This document shows positions 23,881-35,119 of a stretch of 35,714 bases of DNA, piece after piece. How positions within the stretch are numbered: position 1 is the first letter of the stretch; each line of letters begins with the position of its first letter. Source of the DNA: a bacterium UBP7_UBA7824 (GTDB lineage Bacteria; UBP7; UBA6624). A program made the translations under genes and the position numbers. The stretch covers positions 1 to 35,714 of the forward strand of contig DLTY01000032.1 in assembly GCA_002501535.1 (NCBI GenBank). Direction: 5' to 3'. The notes beneath the pieces are model-generated. The model made no database searches, was not told the DNA's origin, and saw nothing but the letters and a program-made list of their open reading frames with translations.

Positions 23881-24836
23881 AAGTCGTCATAACAAGAAAA
23901 TTACCTGGAGATGCCGAACGAATGATTCGAAATGCATCCCATGATGTTTGGACACATGAGGACGACTGTGTTATACCAAGAGATTTGCTTTTAGAAAAGG
24001 TAAAAGACGCAGATGCTTTAATTACCTTGCTAACAGACAAGGTGGACGTTGAGTTGTTGGAAAATGCTTCCAATTTAAAAATTGTTGCAAATTATGCTGT
24101 TGGCTTTGACAATATAGACGTTAAAGCATGTCAAGACCATAGTGTTATTTGTACAAATACACCTGATGTTTTGACTGAAGCAACTGCTGATCTCACTTGG
24201 GCATTGATGATGTCTTGTGCTAGAAGAATTGTTGAGGGCCATAAAATGACTGAAAAAGGCCAATATAAAGGCTGGTCACCCAGCTTATTAATTGGCCAGG
24301 ACTTATGGGAGGCAACACTTGGAATTTTTGGTGCCGGCAGAATTGGTAGAGCGGTTGCAAAAAGAGCTAAAGGTTTTAATATGAAGATCCTCTACACCGA
24401 TGCTTTCCCATGGGAAGAGGGTGAGGATGAGCTAAATGCTGAAAGGGTTGATTTTGATGAATTATTGGCACAGAGTGATTTTTTAAGTTTGCACGCACCA
24501 CTTTTGGAATCTACAAAAAAAATTATGAATTACACATCTTTTAAAAAGATGAAAAAAAATTCAATACTAATTAACGCTGCAAGGGGTGGTTTAGTGGATG
24601 AAGCTGATTTGTACAGAGCTCTTGTAGAAGGGGAGATTTTGGGTGCAGGTTTAGATGTGTATGACCCAGAACCGCCAGAAAAAAACAATCCATTATTAAG
24701 CATGGATCAGGTTGTTCTGGCTCCTCATACTGGCAGTGCTTCTGTGAATTCCAGGAACGGCATGGCTCACTTGGCAGCTCAAAATGTAATTAATGTTTTG
24801 CAAGGTGTCGATCCAGTTACGCCAATCAAGGTTTAA
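23877..24836 (+). CDS. D-2-hydroxyacid dehydrogenase, glycerate dehydrogenase/hydroxypyruvate reductase type
   Basis: The 319-residue protein has the NAD-binding motif GAGRIG at 152-157 and catalytic residues R236 (NAARGGLVDE), E265 (DPEPPE) and H284 (LAPHTGSA). NYAVGFDNIDV and TPDVLTEATADL near 72-107 are characteristic of glycerate/glyoxylate reductases (GyaR/GRHPR). Aspartate 175 at the end of the second strand of the nucleotide fold suggests a preference for NAD(H) over NADP(H). It is translationally coupled to metG by an ATGA overlap. A related hydroxyacid substrate cannot be excluded. Confidence 0.9.
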   Translation: MKVVITRKLPGDAERMIRNASHDVWTHEDDCVIPRDLLLEKVKDADALITLLTDKVDVELLENASNLKIVANYAVGFDNIDVKACQDHSVICTNTPDVLTEATADLTWALMMSCARRIVEGHKMTEKGQYKGWSPSLLIGQDLWEATLGIFGAGRIGRAVAKRAKGFNMKILYTDAFPWEEGEDELNAERVDFDELLAQSDFLSLHAPLLESTKKIMNYTSFKKMKKNSILINAARGGLVDEADLYRALVEGEILGAGLDVYDPEPPEKNNPLLSMDQVVLAPHTGSASVNSRNGMAHLAAQNVINVLQGVDPVTPIKV

Positions 24837-24839
24837 ATC

Positions 24840-25691
24840 TTGAGAAGAATATTTGAAAAGTTTTTACTTTACCTCGCTATGTTTTTGGTGAGGATAATTC
24901 CATTCCAGAATGGTGAAATGCTAGGCAAGCTTTACTTTGCTTTGCTGTGGCCCATGATGATCAGCCCAAGAAAAAGAGCTGTCAAGAGAATGAAGTTAAT
25001 TTTTACTGATTTTTCAGAAGGTGAATGTGAAAAAATTTTAAAAAAAAGTTTTTACAATCTCGCTTTAACGATGGTTGAAATTTTTTATATGAATCTGCAC
25101 GGTAAAGATTTTTTCAAGTTAATCAATATTGAAAAGAGTGGTTTTGAAAATATAAGTTCAATCAAAAAGGGCGGCGTCATGATAACTGCACATTATGGAA
25201 ATTGGGAAATTTGCGGAGCGCTTTTCAAGCGAGTTCTAAATATTCCATTAATTGCAGTTGGAAGAGCACAAAGCAATAGTCTCCTTAACGATCTTGCACT
25301 AGAGACACGATCTAAGTTTGGCATGCTGAATCTAACAAGGCATTGGCGTGATCTAGCAAAGATTTCTAAAATAATGAAAAAAGGCGCTGTTGCTGGGTTA
25401 GTTTCTGACCAGCATTCCGCTAATGGAGTAGTTGTAGATTTTATGGGCAGGCCAGCTAGGGCATTTACAGGAGCTTACAACCTTTCACTCAAATTCAATT
25501 GTTCAGCAGTGGTTTCCGCAGTCAGAAGAGTTAAATGGGGTTCTTTTAAATGGATTATTAAACCATCTGAAAAACTTGGAAAACTCAGTCAGGAAGAGGC
25601 AGTTCAGCATTATTCAAACGAAATCGTTGAACTTATAATGGAAGAACCTAATCAATGGCTTTGGTTGCACAACAGATGGAAGGTAGGTTAA
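24840..25691 (+). CDS. lysophospholipid acyltransferase of the LpxL/HtrB family
   Basis: LpxL-type enzymes add secondary acyl chains to lipid A at the inner membrane. This 283-residue protein has an N-terminal membrane-associated segment and the HX4E catalytic motif HYGNWE at 118-123. Further typical stretches are GLVSDQH and DFMGRPARAFTGAYNLSLKF, with WLWLHNRW at the end. The frame starts at TTG (24840), three bases after the dehydrogenase stop; an ATG at 24879 would remove part of the N-terminal helix, so I keep the TTG. With kdsA just downstream it indicates lipopolysaccharide synthesis. Confidence 0.88.
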   Translation: MRRIFEKFLLYLAMFLVRIIPFQNGEMLGKLYFALLWPMMISPRKRAVKRMKLIFTDFSEGECEKILKKSFYNLALTMVEIFYMNLHGKDFFKLINIEKSGFENISSIKKGGVMITAHYGNWEICGALFKRVLNIPLIAVGRAQSNSLLNDLALETRSKFGMLNLTRHWRDLAKISKIMKKGAVAGLVSDQHSANGVVVDFMGRPARAFTGAYNLSLKFNCSAVVSAVRRVKWGSFKWIIKPSEKLGKLSQEEAVQHYSNEIVELIMEEPNQWLWLHNRWKVG

Positions 25692-25704
25692 TTAAAATAA
25701 AGTT

Positions 25705-26484
25705 ATGCTTAAACATTTTTCTTCAAAATTTTTAATCGCAGGACCTTGTTCACTTGAAAGCGAATCTCTATCTTTAGAGGTAGCCTCTCAGTTAAAGAAA
25801 ATAAGTGAAAAATTTAAATTACCAATAATTTTTAAAGGAAGCTGGGATAAAGCAAACAGAACTTCAGCAAGCTCCTACAGGGGGTTAGGCTTAAACAAGG
25901 GCTTGAAAGTTTTAAGCAAGGTTAAAAAAGACTTCAACATGCCTGTCCTTACAGATGTTCATGAAACAAGCCAGGTAAAAAAGGTTTGCTCAGTTGTTGA
26001 TGTTATTCAGATACCTGCTTTTCTTTGCAGGCAAACAGATCTTTTATTGGAATGTGGTAAGCGTGCTCAGGTTGTGAATGTGAAGAAAGGACAATTCATG
26101 CATCCAGAGGATATGAAATATGCAATTGATAAAGTAAAGCATGGTGGAGATGCTGAGGTGTTGCTATGTGAACGAGGTTCTTCTTTTGGGTACAAGAATC
26201 TTGTTGTTGACATGAGGTCAATTGCAATCATGAAACAATATGCCAATGTTGTCTTTGATGCAACTCATTCTGTCCAGCTTCCGGGAGGAGGGGACGGAAA
26301 AAGCTCTGGCGAAAGGCATTTTGTCGAACCCTTAGCCAAAGCTGCTCTAGCTGCTGGGGCAATAGGTCTTTTTCTAGAAACACATCCAGATCCAAATAAT
26401 GCAATGAGTGATGGGCCTAATATGATTCCATTAAATGAGTTAGACGGTCTTATTGATAGGCTATTACCTTATTGGCAAAAGTAA
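25705..26484 (+). CDS. kdsA: 3-deoxy-D-manno-octulosonate 8-phosphate synthase
   Basis: KdsA condenses phosphoenolpyruvate with arabinose 5-phosphate to make KDO-8-phosphate for the lipopolysaccharide core. The 259-residue protein shows AGPCSLES (C15), FKGSWDKANRTS, TDVHE, QIPAFLCRQTDLL, KKGQFM, CERGSSFGY, FDATHSVQ and GERHFVEPLAKAA. The cysteine in AGPCSLES occupies the position that is asparagine in metal-free enzymes such as that of E. coli, so this should be the metal-dependent class. It is the last gene of the plus-strand operon and converges on cysK with a 15-base gap. No Shine-Dalgarno is evident. Confidence 0.96.
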   Translation: MLKHFSSKFLIAGPCSLESESLSLEVASQLKKISEKFKLPIIFKGSWDKANRTSASSYRGLGLNKGLKVLSKVKKDFNMPVLTDVHETSQVKKVCSVVDVIQIPAFLCRQTDLLLECGKRAQVVNVKKGQFMHPEDMKYAIDKVKHGGDAEVLLCERGSSFGYKNLVVDMRSIAIMKQYANVVFDATHSVQLPGGGDGKSSGERHFVEPLAKAALAAGAIGLFLETHPDPNNAMSDGPNMIPLNELDGLIDRLLPYWQK

Positions 26485-26499
26485 TTTATTCAGATTTAT

Positions 26500-27516
26500 T
26501 TAAAAGAAAGATAGATCAAGCAACTCAACATCCTTGCTAATATAATGATTTTCCATCTTTTCATTAGATGAATAATCTGTGCTAAGGTATTTTTTGTTGC
26601 AGTCGCAAAAAATCGTACAAACAACACCATCAAAATTTTGTTTTTTAGCTAATTTAATTGCTCCAATAAGATTTGCGCCAGAAGAGATTCCAACCCCTAA
26701 GCCTAATTTTTTAAATATCATCTGAGACATAATTATTGCATCTCCATCCCATACATCGATTATCTCATCTAGCCATTGCAGGTTAACAATTTCAGGTATA
26801 AACTCGTCACTAATTCCCTGAATTCTATGTTTTCCATTTTTATGCCCGGTTTTAAGCGTAGGAGAGTTTGCTGGCTCAAGAGGGTTGATGGATATATTGC
26901 TTATATTTTCTGTTAGATATTTGCCAACACCCATTACAGTACCGCCAGTTCCCACACCAGCAACAAAGCCAGTTGGTGTATTGCCCACTTTATGCATTTG
27001 TTCTAATATTTCTGGACCTGTAGTCAGATAATGAGCTTCAATGTTTGCTTTGTTTGAAAATTGCTTTGGCAAAAAAACATTATTCTCTTCACTTGCATAT
27101 TTTTCTGTTAACGCTATGCTTCCAAGGAAGCCACCCTCCTCTCTTGAAACAGGAATAATTTCAGCACCATAACTTTTGATTCTTTGAATCCTTTCTTTGC
27201 TCATCCAGTTAGGCATATATATCTTTACTTTATGACCTAATTGATTTCCAATTCCAGAAAAAGAGATGCCAGTGTTTCCGCTTGTTGCCTCGGCAATTAC
27301 AGATTCGGGATCAATTTCATTTTTTTTGTATGCTTGTTCGATGATATGTATAGCCATTCTGTCTTTAATGCTACCTGTAAGGTTCAAAGCTTCAAATTTA
27401 GCCCAAATATTTAACGGTTTATTTTTGTACTTTAACCTTACCCTTAATAATGGTGTTTTTCCAATTTTTTTCTTAATTGAAGAAATTTTGGATTTTGTTT
27501 TTATATTTTTTACCAT
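26500..27516 (-). CDS. cysK: cysteine synthase family protein (PLP-dependent)
   Basis: The 338-residue protein belongs to fold-type II PLP enzymes that make cysteine from O-acetylserine and sulfide. The PLP lysine is K51 in TGSIKDRM. The substrate loop TSGNTG is at 78-83, the phosphate loop is GTGGTVMGVG, and GISSGANLIGA holds the late active-site segment. The C-terminal NKKYLSTDY is typical. A CysM- or cystathionine-synthase-like specificity is possible. It follows pyrC by 14 bases, and no ribosome binding site is strong. The N-terminus is lysine-rich and slightly extended. Confidence 0.9.
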   Translation of the reverse strand: MVKNIKTKSKISSIKKKIGKTPLLRVRLKYKNKPLNIWAKFEALNLTGSIKDRMAIHIIEQAYKKNEIDPESVIAEATSGNTGISFSGIGNQLGHKVKIYMPNWMSKERIQRIKSYGAEIIPVSREEGGFLGSIALTEKYASEENNVFLPKQFSNKANIEAHYLTTGPEILEQMHKVGNTPTGFVAGVGTGGTVMGVGKYLTENISNISINPLEPANSPTLKTGHKNGKHRIQGISDEFIPEIVNLQWLDEIIDVWDGDAIIMSQMIFKKLGLGVGISSGANLIGAIKLAKKQNFDGVVCTIFCDCNKKYLSTDYSSNEKMENHYISKDVELLDLSFF

Positions 27517-27530
27517 CTTGAATTAAACCC

Positions 27531-28868
27531 TTATCGGTTCCAAAACCCCTTTCTTTCTTCGCTAAACAACACTTCCTTGCCTCTTTTGGAATAATCAATT
27601 TTATCTTCTGCAAAAACCCTTAACCCATTTACCCAAACCATCTCAGGCCAACCAGTTATTTTTTGACCATCCCAAGGTGACCAAGCACATTTTGTAATTT
27701 GATCCTTGTTCTTGATTGTTTTTTCTTTATTGAGGTCAACAAGAACTAGATCAGAATGATAATCTGTTTTGATTTTGCCCTTGTGGGGAATATTCCAAAG
27801 TTTAGCAGGATTGGTAGCCATGCACTTAATAACTCTTTCTAGCGATATTTTATTTTTATTGACCTGGTTTAACATTAATGCTAATGAGTTTTCGACACTT
27901 GGCATTCCTGAAGGAGACTTTGGATATCTTTGCATTTTTTCTTCCAGGGTGTGCGGAGCATGATCCGTAGCTATAACCTGAATGACACCTTGATTCAAAC
28001 CATCGAATAATGCTTGCTGATCCTCTTTTGTTTTTACTGAAGGATTGCCTTGCACTAAAGTTTTCAACTTGTCATAATCATCTAAAGTAAACATCAGATG
28101 AGGTATACAGGCTTCAGCTGTTATAAGGTTTTGGTGATTTTTTATTATTTCTATTTCTTCTTTTGTTGACAAATGAAGCACATGCATATTTTTATTAGTT
28201 TTTTTTGCTAATTTTGTTATTTTTTCTGTAGATGATATTGCAGCTTTTCTGTCTCGTATTTTGGAATGCAGCATTACGTCAGATGTAATCTCAATTTCTT
28301 TTTTAAATTTTTTAAAATTATTTTTTATTATGGCTTCATCTTCACAATGACCCGCTATGGGAAGATTTGTTTCTGAAAAAATACTTTCAAGAATATCCAT
28401 ATCTTCAACAAGCAAGTCACCGGTACTTGAACCAAAGAATATTTTTATCCCAGGTGTTCTTGTTGCTTTTTGCAATTCTTTTAAATTGTCATTTGTTGCA
28501 CCAATGAAAAAACCGTAGTTAACAAGACTGTTTTTTGATGCAGTGTTAATTTTTGCATAAAGGGCTTCGTTTGAGGTGGTTGATGGAATAGTATTTGGCA
28601 TTTCTAAAAAAGTGGTTATTCCACCTTTTGCGCATCCAGCACTTCCATAAAAAATATCCTCTTTATGCGTCATGCCAGGTTCTCTGAAGTGCACCTGATC
28701 ATCAATCAAGCCAGGAATGAGATGTAAGCCGTTTGCTTCAATAGTTTCATCAGCGACAGTGGTTTTAGCAGCATCACATGTGAGAATCTTTTGCTGATCA
28801 AATAATATATTAGTTTTCAGGGTTTCATCTTCAAGAATACAGATCGCATTTTTGATTAAAGTCCTCAT
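27531..28868 (-). CDS. pyrC: dihydroorotase
   Basis: Dihydroorotase closes carbamoyl-aspartate to dihydroorotate in pyrimidine synthesis. The 445-residue protein shows GLIDDQVHFREPG, TTFLEMPNT, GIKIFFGSSTGDLLV, GHCEDEAII, HVLHLSTKEE and ATDHAPHTLEEK. The usual metal ligand pair HxH reads QVH (Q58, H60). As I recall, the same DDQVHFREPG form is widespread in Bacteroidetes-type dihydroorotases, so the enzyme is probably active. The start ATG has no Shine-Dalgarno but TAGAAT lies six bases upstream. Base composition is very AT-rich. pyrG, the last step to CTP, lies nearby. Confidence 0.93.
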   Translation of the reverse strand: MRTLIKNAICILEDETLKTNILFDQQKILTCDAAKTTVADETIEANGLHLIPGLIDDQVHFREPGMTHKEDIFYGSAGCAKGGITTFLEMPNTIPSTTSNEALYAKINTASKNSLVNYGFFIGATNDNLKELQKATRTPGIKIFFGSSTGDLLVEDMDILESIFSETNLPIAGHCEDEAIIKNNFKKFKKEIEITSDVMLHSKIRDRKAAISSTEKITKLAKKTNKNMHVLHLSTKEEIEIIKNHQNLITAEACIPHLMFTLDDYDKLKTLVQGNPSVKTKEDQQALFDGLNQGVIQVIATDHAPHTLEEKMQRYPKSPSGMPSVENSLALMLNQVNKNKISLERVIKCMATNPAKLWNIPHKGKIKTDYHSDLVLVDLNKEKTIKNKDQITKCAWSPWDGQKITGWPEMVWVNGLRVFAEDKIDYSKRGKEVLFSEERKGFWNR

Positions 28869-28874
28869 TTTTTA

Positions 28875-28895
28875 ATTCTATTGATAGTTGATAAT
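28875..28895. promoter_or_regulatory. predicted divergent -10 boxes between pyrC and the exonuclease gene
   Basis: On the minus strand TAGAAT (28875-28880) precedes the pyrC ATG by six bases. On the plus strand GATAAT (28890-28895) precedes the ATG at 28901 by five bases. Each matches the -10 consensus at five of six positions, and neither start has a Shine-Dalgarno. The whole divergent region is about 32 bases, so leaderless transcription both ways is the simplest reading. No recognisable -35 boxes were seen. Confidence 0.45.
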
Positions 28896-28900
28896 AAAAT

Positions 28901-31776
<2,876 letters not shown>

Positions 31777-31778
31777 GA

Positions 31779-32714
31779 TTAACTCCTTCTTTTAATTGAT
31801 TTTTTGGCACATTTGATAATGTCATCAACAGTTAAACCCATTAATTCCATTAACTCTTCTGGCTTTCCGGATTGACCATACTTGTCTTTCACACCTACAT
31901 TTTCTATTGGAATTGGATGCTTGCTTATCAAGCATTCTGAAATTGCACCACCCAGGCCGCCAATTACAGAATGATCTTCAACAGTCACCGCACATCCACA
32001 TAATTTAGCTTTAGCAATAACAAGTTCTTCATCTAAAGGTTTGATTGTATGCATGTCAATCACAGTTGCATGAATCCCTTCTTCAGAAAGTTTTTCCGCT
32101 GCTTCAAGCGATCTTGCGACCATGATGCCACAGGCAAAAATAACAACATCATCACCCTTTTTGTGGACAACCCCTTTTCCTATCTTTAGTTCTTCAATTT
32201 TGTCTTCGTACAATCTAGGCACTTTGTTTCGAGTTGTTCGCATGTAAGACGGACTTGGATATTCTGATAATTGAATTGTTAACTCTTCAGCAGATAGATC
32301 ATCAGCAGGGTGTATTACTGTCATGTTTGGTAATGACCTGAATATAGCCAAATCTTCAACAGATTGCGCAGAGCTTCCGTCTTCACCTGTATGCATTCCA
32401 CCATGACTGCCGCATAGATGCACATTCAATTCAGGACGACAAACTCCATTTCTCATTTGTTCGAAAGCTCTTTCACTAAATATTGCAAAAGTGCTTGCAA
32501 ACGGAATGTAACCAGAGGAAGCAAGTCCAGCTGCAACTAAAACCATATTTTGCTCAGATATACCAACACAAAATGTTCTTTCTGGATGTTCTTTTCTGAA
32601 CCAACAGCTTTTTGTTGATTTTCCTAAATCAGCTTCTAACACTACAACTTTTGGGTTTTTTGCCAATTTCAATAAGGCACTTCCATAACCATCTCTTGGA
32701 GCAGCTAGAGTCAT
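31779..32714 (-). CDS. transketolase, C-terminal subunit
   Basis: The 311-residue protein equals the second half of a classical transketolase: the pyrimidine-binding domain with the catalytic glutamate in FCVGISEQNM, followed by SHGGMHTGEDGSSAQSVEDLAIFRSLPN and the C-terminal domain ending near GGLGGAISECL. It overlaps the N-terminal subunit gene by ATGA, so both subunits are made together. Split transketolases are common in several phyla. It works with the transaldolase that follows. Confidence 0.95.
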   Translation of the reverse strand: MTLAAPRDGYGSALLKLAKNPKVVVLEADLGKSTKSCWFRKEHPERTFCVGISEQNMVLVAAGLASSGYIPFASTFAIFSERAFEQMRNGVCRPELNVHLCGSHGGMHTGEDGSSAQSVEDLAIFRSLPNMTVIHPADDLSAEELTIQLSEYPSPSYMRTTRNKVPRLYEDKIEELKIGKGVVHKKGDDVVIFACGIMVARSLEAAEKLSEEGIHATVIDMHTIKPLDEELVIAKAKLCGCAVTVEDHSVIGGLGGAISECLISKHPIPIENVGVKDKYGQSGKPEELMELMGLTVDDIIKCAKKSIKRRS

Positions 32715-33580
32715 CCGTATATCTCCTTCAATGCCTGTTCCAGTTGTTCTGGATTTGCTGCAGCTCCATGAAATGCAGGGTTGTTTTCCATAAAACTAAC
32801 ACCCTTGCCTTTTACGGTTTTTGCTATCACTATAGCCGGTTTGCCCTTGATTGAATCTAACCAGGTAATGCTTTTTTTTATCTCATCATGGCAGTGACCA
32901 TCAATTGTTTTTGTCTCCCAACCAAAAGCTTTCCATTTTGCTTCAATATTCCCCATTAACATTTGATTGTCACAAAAATCATCATTTTGTATGCCATTGT
33001 TATCTAAAAACACTTTTAGATTGTCAAGATTAAAGTTTGAAGCTGACATTGCCGCTTCCCAAACTTGACCTTCTTGAATCTCTCCATCACCAAGCATCAC
33101 AAAAATTGTTCTTAATGATTTCTCCATCCTGGCTGCAAGTGCACATCCGATTCCAAAAGACAAACCCATTCCCAGTGACCCAGCAGAAAAATCAACTCCT
33201 GGAGCCCACTTGCTATCAACATGTCCTTGGCATACTCCACCAAGTTGCCTGAAATTTCTTACATCATCATCATTTATGAATTCCATTTCTCTCAATATTG
33301 CATACATGCCAGGGCTTGCATGACCTTTGCTCATGATAAATCTGTCTCTGTCTTCCCATCTAGGCATCTCAGCTTGAACCTGCATTCTTTCAACATAAAG
33401 ACAAACAAGCATGTCTATTGCTGATAGAGACCCTCCAGGATGTCCTGAATTAGCCCATGATGTCATTCTTAAGATGTGTTCACGGCATTTTTTAGCAACT
33501 TCGAGAGAGTTTTTTTGATTAGGGTTGTTGTTTGTTCCTGGTCCCATATTTGTAATCATTATGGGATAATATTCTAGCAC
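32711..33580 (-). CDS. transketolase, N-terminal subunit
   Basis: The protein is the thiamine diphosphate-binding half of transketolase: NSGHPGGSLSAIDML, SKGHASPGMYA, and the TPP motif GDGEIQEGQVWEAAM running to LDNN. The frame opens at GTG (33580), but I consider the ATG at 33559 more likely because TATTAT lies exactly six bases before it and the GTG has no usable ribosome binding site. That start gives 282 residues. It overlaps the C-terminal subunit gene by ATGA. It lies 29 bases downstream of pth. Confidence 0.94.
   Translation of the reverse strand: MLEYYPIMITNMGPGTNNNPNQKNSLEVAKKCREHILRMTSWANSGHPGGSLSAIDMLVCLYVERMQVQAEMPRWEDRDRFIMSKGHASPGMYAILREMEFINDDDVRNFRQLGGVCQGHVDSKWAPGVDFSAGSLGMGLSFGIGCALAARMEKSLRTIFVMLGDGEIQEGQVWEAAMSASNFNLDNLKVFLDNNGIQNDDFCDNQMLMGNIEAKWKAFGWETKTIDGHCHDEIKKSITWLDSIKGKPAIVIAKTVKGKGVSFMENNPAFHGAAANPEQLEQALKEIYG
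33566..33576 (-). promoter_or_regulatory. predicted -10 box for the transketolase-transaldolase-pyrG unit
   Basis: TATTAT (33566-33571) is followed by six bases and the ATG at 33559; an overlapping TAGAAT (33571-33576) preceded by TGC would be an extended -10 alternative. Both lie inside the longest open frame, which argues for the later start codon. No Shine-Dalgarno is present. Transcription could also continue from pth, so this may be a secondary promoter. Confidence 0.4.
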
Positions 33581-33609
33581 CCTTAAATATTATTTAATAA
33601 TATTTATCG

Positions 33610-34155
33610 CTATTTTCTTGTAAATGATTTTATTTTCTCAAAAACCATCTCATAACATTTTTCTTCATTGTCAAGTTCATCCTTGTTGAGTTTTGCAAGC
33701 ACATAACCAGCTAAATCCGGATGATTTTTAAATTTTCCAACCCCAATTTTGATTCTTTTTATTTCTTGAGTTTTAAGACATGTGATAATGCTTTTCATTC
33801 CATTATGGCCACCAGCGCTTCCCTTTTCGCGAGCTTTAACAAGCCCAATATCAAAATTAATGTCGTCTAAAAGAATAATAATGTTTTCAGTATCTATTTT
33901 TAAATAGTTTTTTATTTTTAAAATCGCAGATCCCGAAAGATTCATGAATGTTAACGGTTTGAACAAGATGACATTATCTTTTTTGCACCATAACCCATTG
34001 ACCCTTTTTAAACCAAGAAACCCATGTTTAAATTTCTGCCATTCTGGATACTGGTTTTTCTCTCTGAATGCATCAATTGCACGCCAGCCTGCATTGTGTC
34101 TTGTGTTCTGATACTTGTCTCCAGGGTTACCAAGAGCAACGACAAGAAACTTCAC
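33610..34155 (-). CDS. pth: peptidyl-tRNA hydrolase
   Basis: Pth releases tRNA from peptidyl-tRNAs that drop off the ribosome. The 181-residue protein has the catalytic histidine H20 in YQNTRHNAGWRA, asparagine N72 in PLTFMNLSG, aspartate near 97-98 in ILLDDINFDIG, and GSAGGHNGMKSI. Length is normal. It overlaps rplY by ATGA, the common rplY-pth pairing. Confidence 0.97.
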   Translation of the reverse strand: MKFLVVALGNPGDKYQNTRHNAGWRAIDAFREKNQYPEWQKFKHGFLGLKRVNGLWCKKDNVILFKPLTFMNLSGSAILKIKNYLKIDTENIIILLDDINFDIGLVKAREKGSAGGHNGMKSIITCLKTQEIKRIKIGVGKFKNHPDLAGYVLAKLNKDELDNEEKCYEMVFEKIKSFTRK

Positions 34156-34691
34156 TGTCGACAGATTACTGTATTGCCATGCTGGGCGATTTCAATTCCG
34201 TCTGGAATCTTTAAATCTTTTATTCGAAGTTTATCACCCTCTTCCAAGCCAGTTGTTGAAAATGGAATAGTTCCAGGCATCTTTCCTGCAGGTCCAGTTA
34301 TCTTGATTGCTTTAACTTCCATATAGAAACCCTTTGATCTTTGAAGATCCCATTCCCCAGAAGGTAGCAGGAATACTTTTTTGGTTATCTGCTCTTCAGG
34401 TTTCACTGACCACAGGTCAATATGCTGTAGTGTTCCATCAAAATAATGATTTTGTATCTCATTGAAGACTGCAGTGCCTTTCTTTTTTCCATCTAATTCA
34501 ACCTCTACAACCTGGTTGGATTTGTACATTTTTTTCAAGGTAGCCATTACGGTTTTTTTATCAACCTCAAATGCAATAGGCTCTGCACCTTTTCCATAAA
34601 GAACACCAGGGACAGACCCTTCTCTTCTCATTTTCCTTAAAGCGGATTTTCCGCTTTCTTTTCTGGATTTGATTGCTAGTACGTTACTCAT
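34152..34691 (-). CDS. rplY: 50S ribosomal protein L25, long general-stress (Ctc/TL5) form
   Basis: L25 binds 5S rRNA. The 179-residue protein has the N-terminal 5S-binding barrel (RKMRREGSVPGVLYGKGAEPIAFEV) and a second, Ctc/TL5-type C-terminal domain, so it is the long form and not the short E. coli-like one. It starts two bases before the rpsO stop in minus-strand order and overlaps pth by four bases. G+C content is clearly higher than in pyrC or pyrG. Confidence 0.95.
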   Translation of the reverse strand: MSNVLAIKSRKESGKSALRKMRREGSVPGVLYGKGAEPIAFEVDKKTVMATLKKMYKSNQVVEVELDGKKKGTAVFNEIQNHYFDGTLQHIDLWSVKPEEQITKKVFLLPSGEWDLQRSKGFYMEVKAIKITGPAGKMPGTIPFSTTGLEEGDKLRIKDLKIPDGIEIAQHGNTVICRQ

Positions 34692-34693
34692 GA

Positions 34694-34963
34694 CTATCTC
34701 CTCAAACCAAGGCTCTTGATTAGTTTTTGGTACCTGTCAACATCCTTTCTCTTAAGGTAGTCAAGCAGATCTCTTCTTCTCTGAATCAAAGCCAAGAAGC
34801 CTCTTTTCCCATGGTTGTCTTTACGGTTGTCTTTAAGATGCTCCGTAAGTTGGTTGATTCTGTAAGTCAAGAGGGCAACCTGCACCTCAGGACTTCCCGT
34901 ATCACCTTTTTTGATTGCAAAGTCTTTGATAATCTTAGACTTTATTTTTGCTTCAATGCTCAT
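34694..34963 (-). CDS. rpsO: 30S ribosomal protein S15
   Basis: S15 binds the central domain of 16S rRNA early in 30S assembly. I set the start at the ATG ending at 34963, giving the standard 89-residue protein ([15 protein letters not shown] ... KSLGLRR) with the conserved [14 protein letters not shown] and [25 protein letters not shown] lies about seven bases upstream, an excellent ribosome binding site. The frame stays open upstream to 35068, but the extra 35 residues have no S15 counterpart. rplY follows two bases later. Confidence 0.97.
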   Translation of the reverse strand: MSIEAKIKSKIIKDFAIKKGDTGSPEVQVALLTYRINQLTEHLKDNRKDNHGKRGFLALIQRRRDLLDYLKRKDVDRYQKLIKSLGLRR

Positions 34964-35119
34964 AAATTTCCTCCATTGCCACGATGTAACTCGGTTTGAA
35001 CCCAGTAGTAACGTAGCTCCTCTGTGTCCAGCAATTCTACCTTTTGTTGTGTGTTTTTTGGTTGGCAAGTGATTTGTTTGAGAAAATATGGCTTGTTTTA
35101 AGCAGATAACTTAGTCTTA
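34964..35119 (-). promoter_or_regulatory. rpsO 5' leader (longest gene-free stretch of the window)
   Basis: This 156-base gap between ribF and rpsO is by far the longest in the window. Within it, ATTGC near 35031-35035 can pair with GCAAT just before the Shine-Dalgarno, and CAC with GTG extends that helix across a bulge. A TAGAAT hexamer at 35034-35039 is a possible -10 box. In other bacteria S15 represses its own message by binding such leaders, in structures that differ between phyla. I cannot model this one well enough to assign a known class; it is a candidate only. Confidence 0.35.

Noticed and set aside
34990..35005. A GGTTCAAACC string on the minus strand that resembles a tRNA T-loop.
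   Set aside because: The flanking five-base arms (CTGGG and CGAGT) do not pair, and no D-arm, anticodon arm or acceptor stem can be drawn around it.
34964..35068. A longer rpsO frame starting at 35068 with 35 extra residues.
   Set aside because: S15 is a conserved 89-residue protein, the shorter start has an excellent GGAGG site, and the extra residues have no family counterpart.
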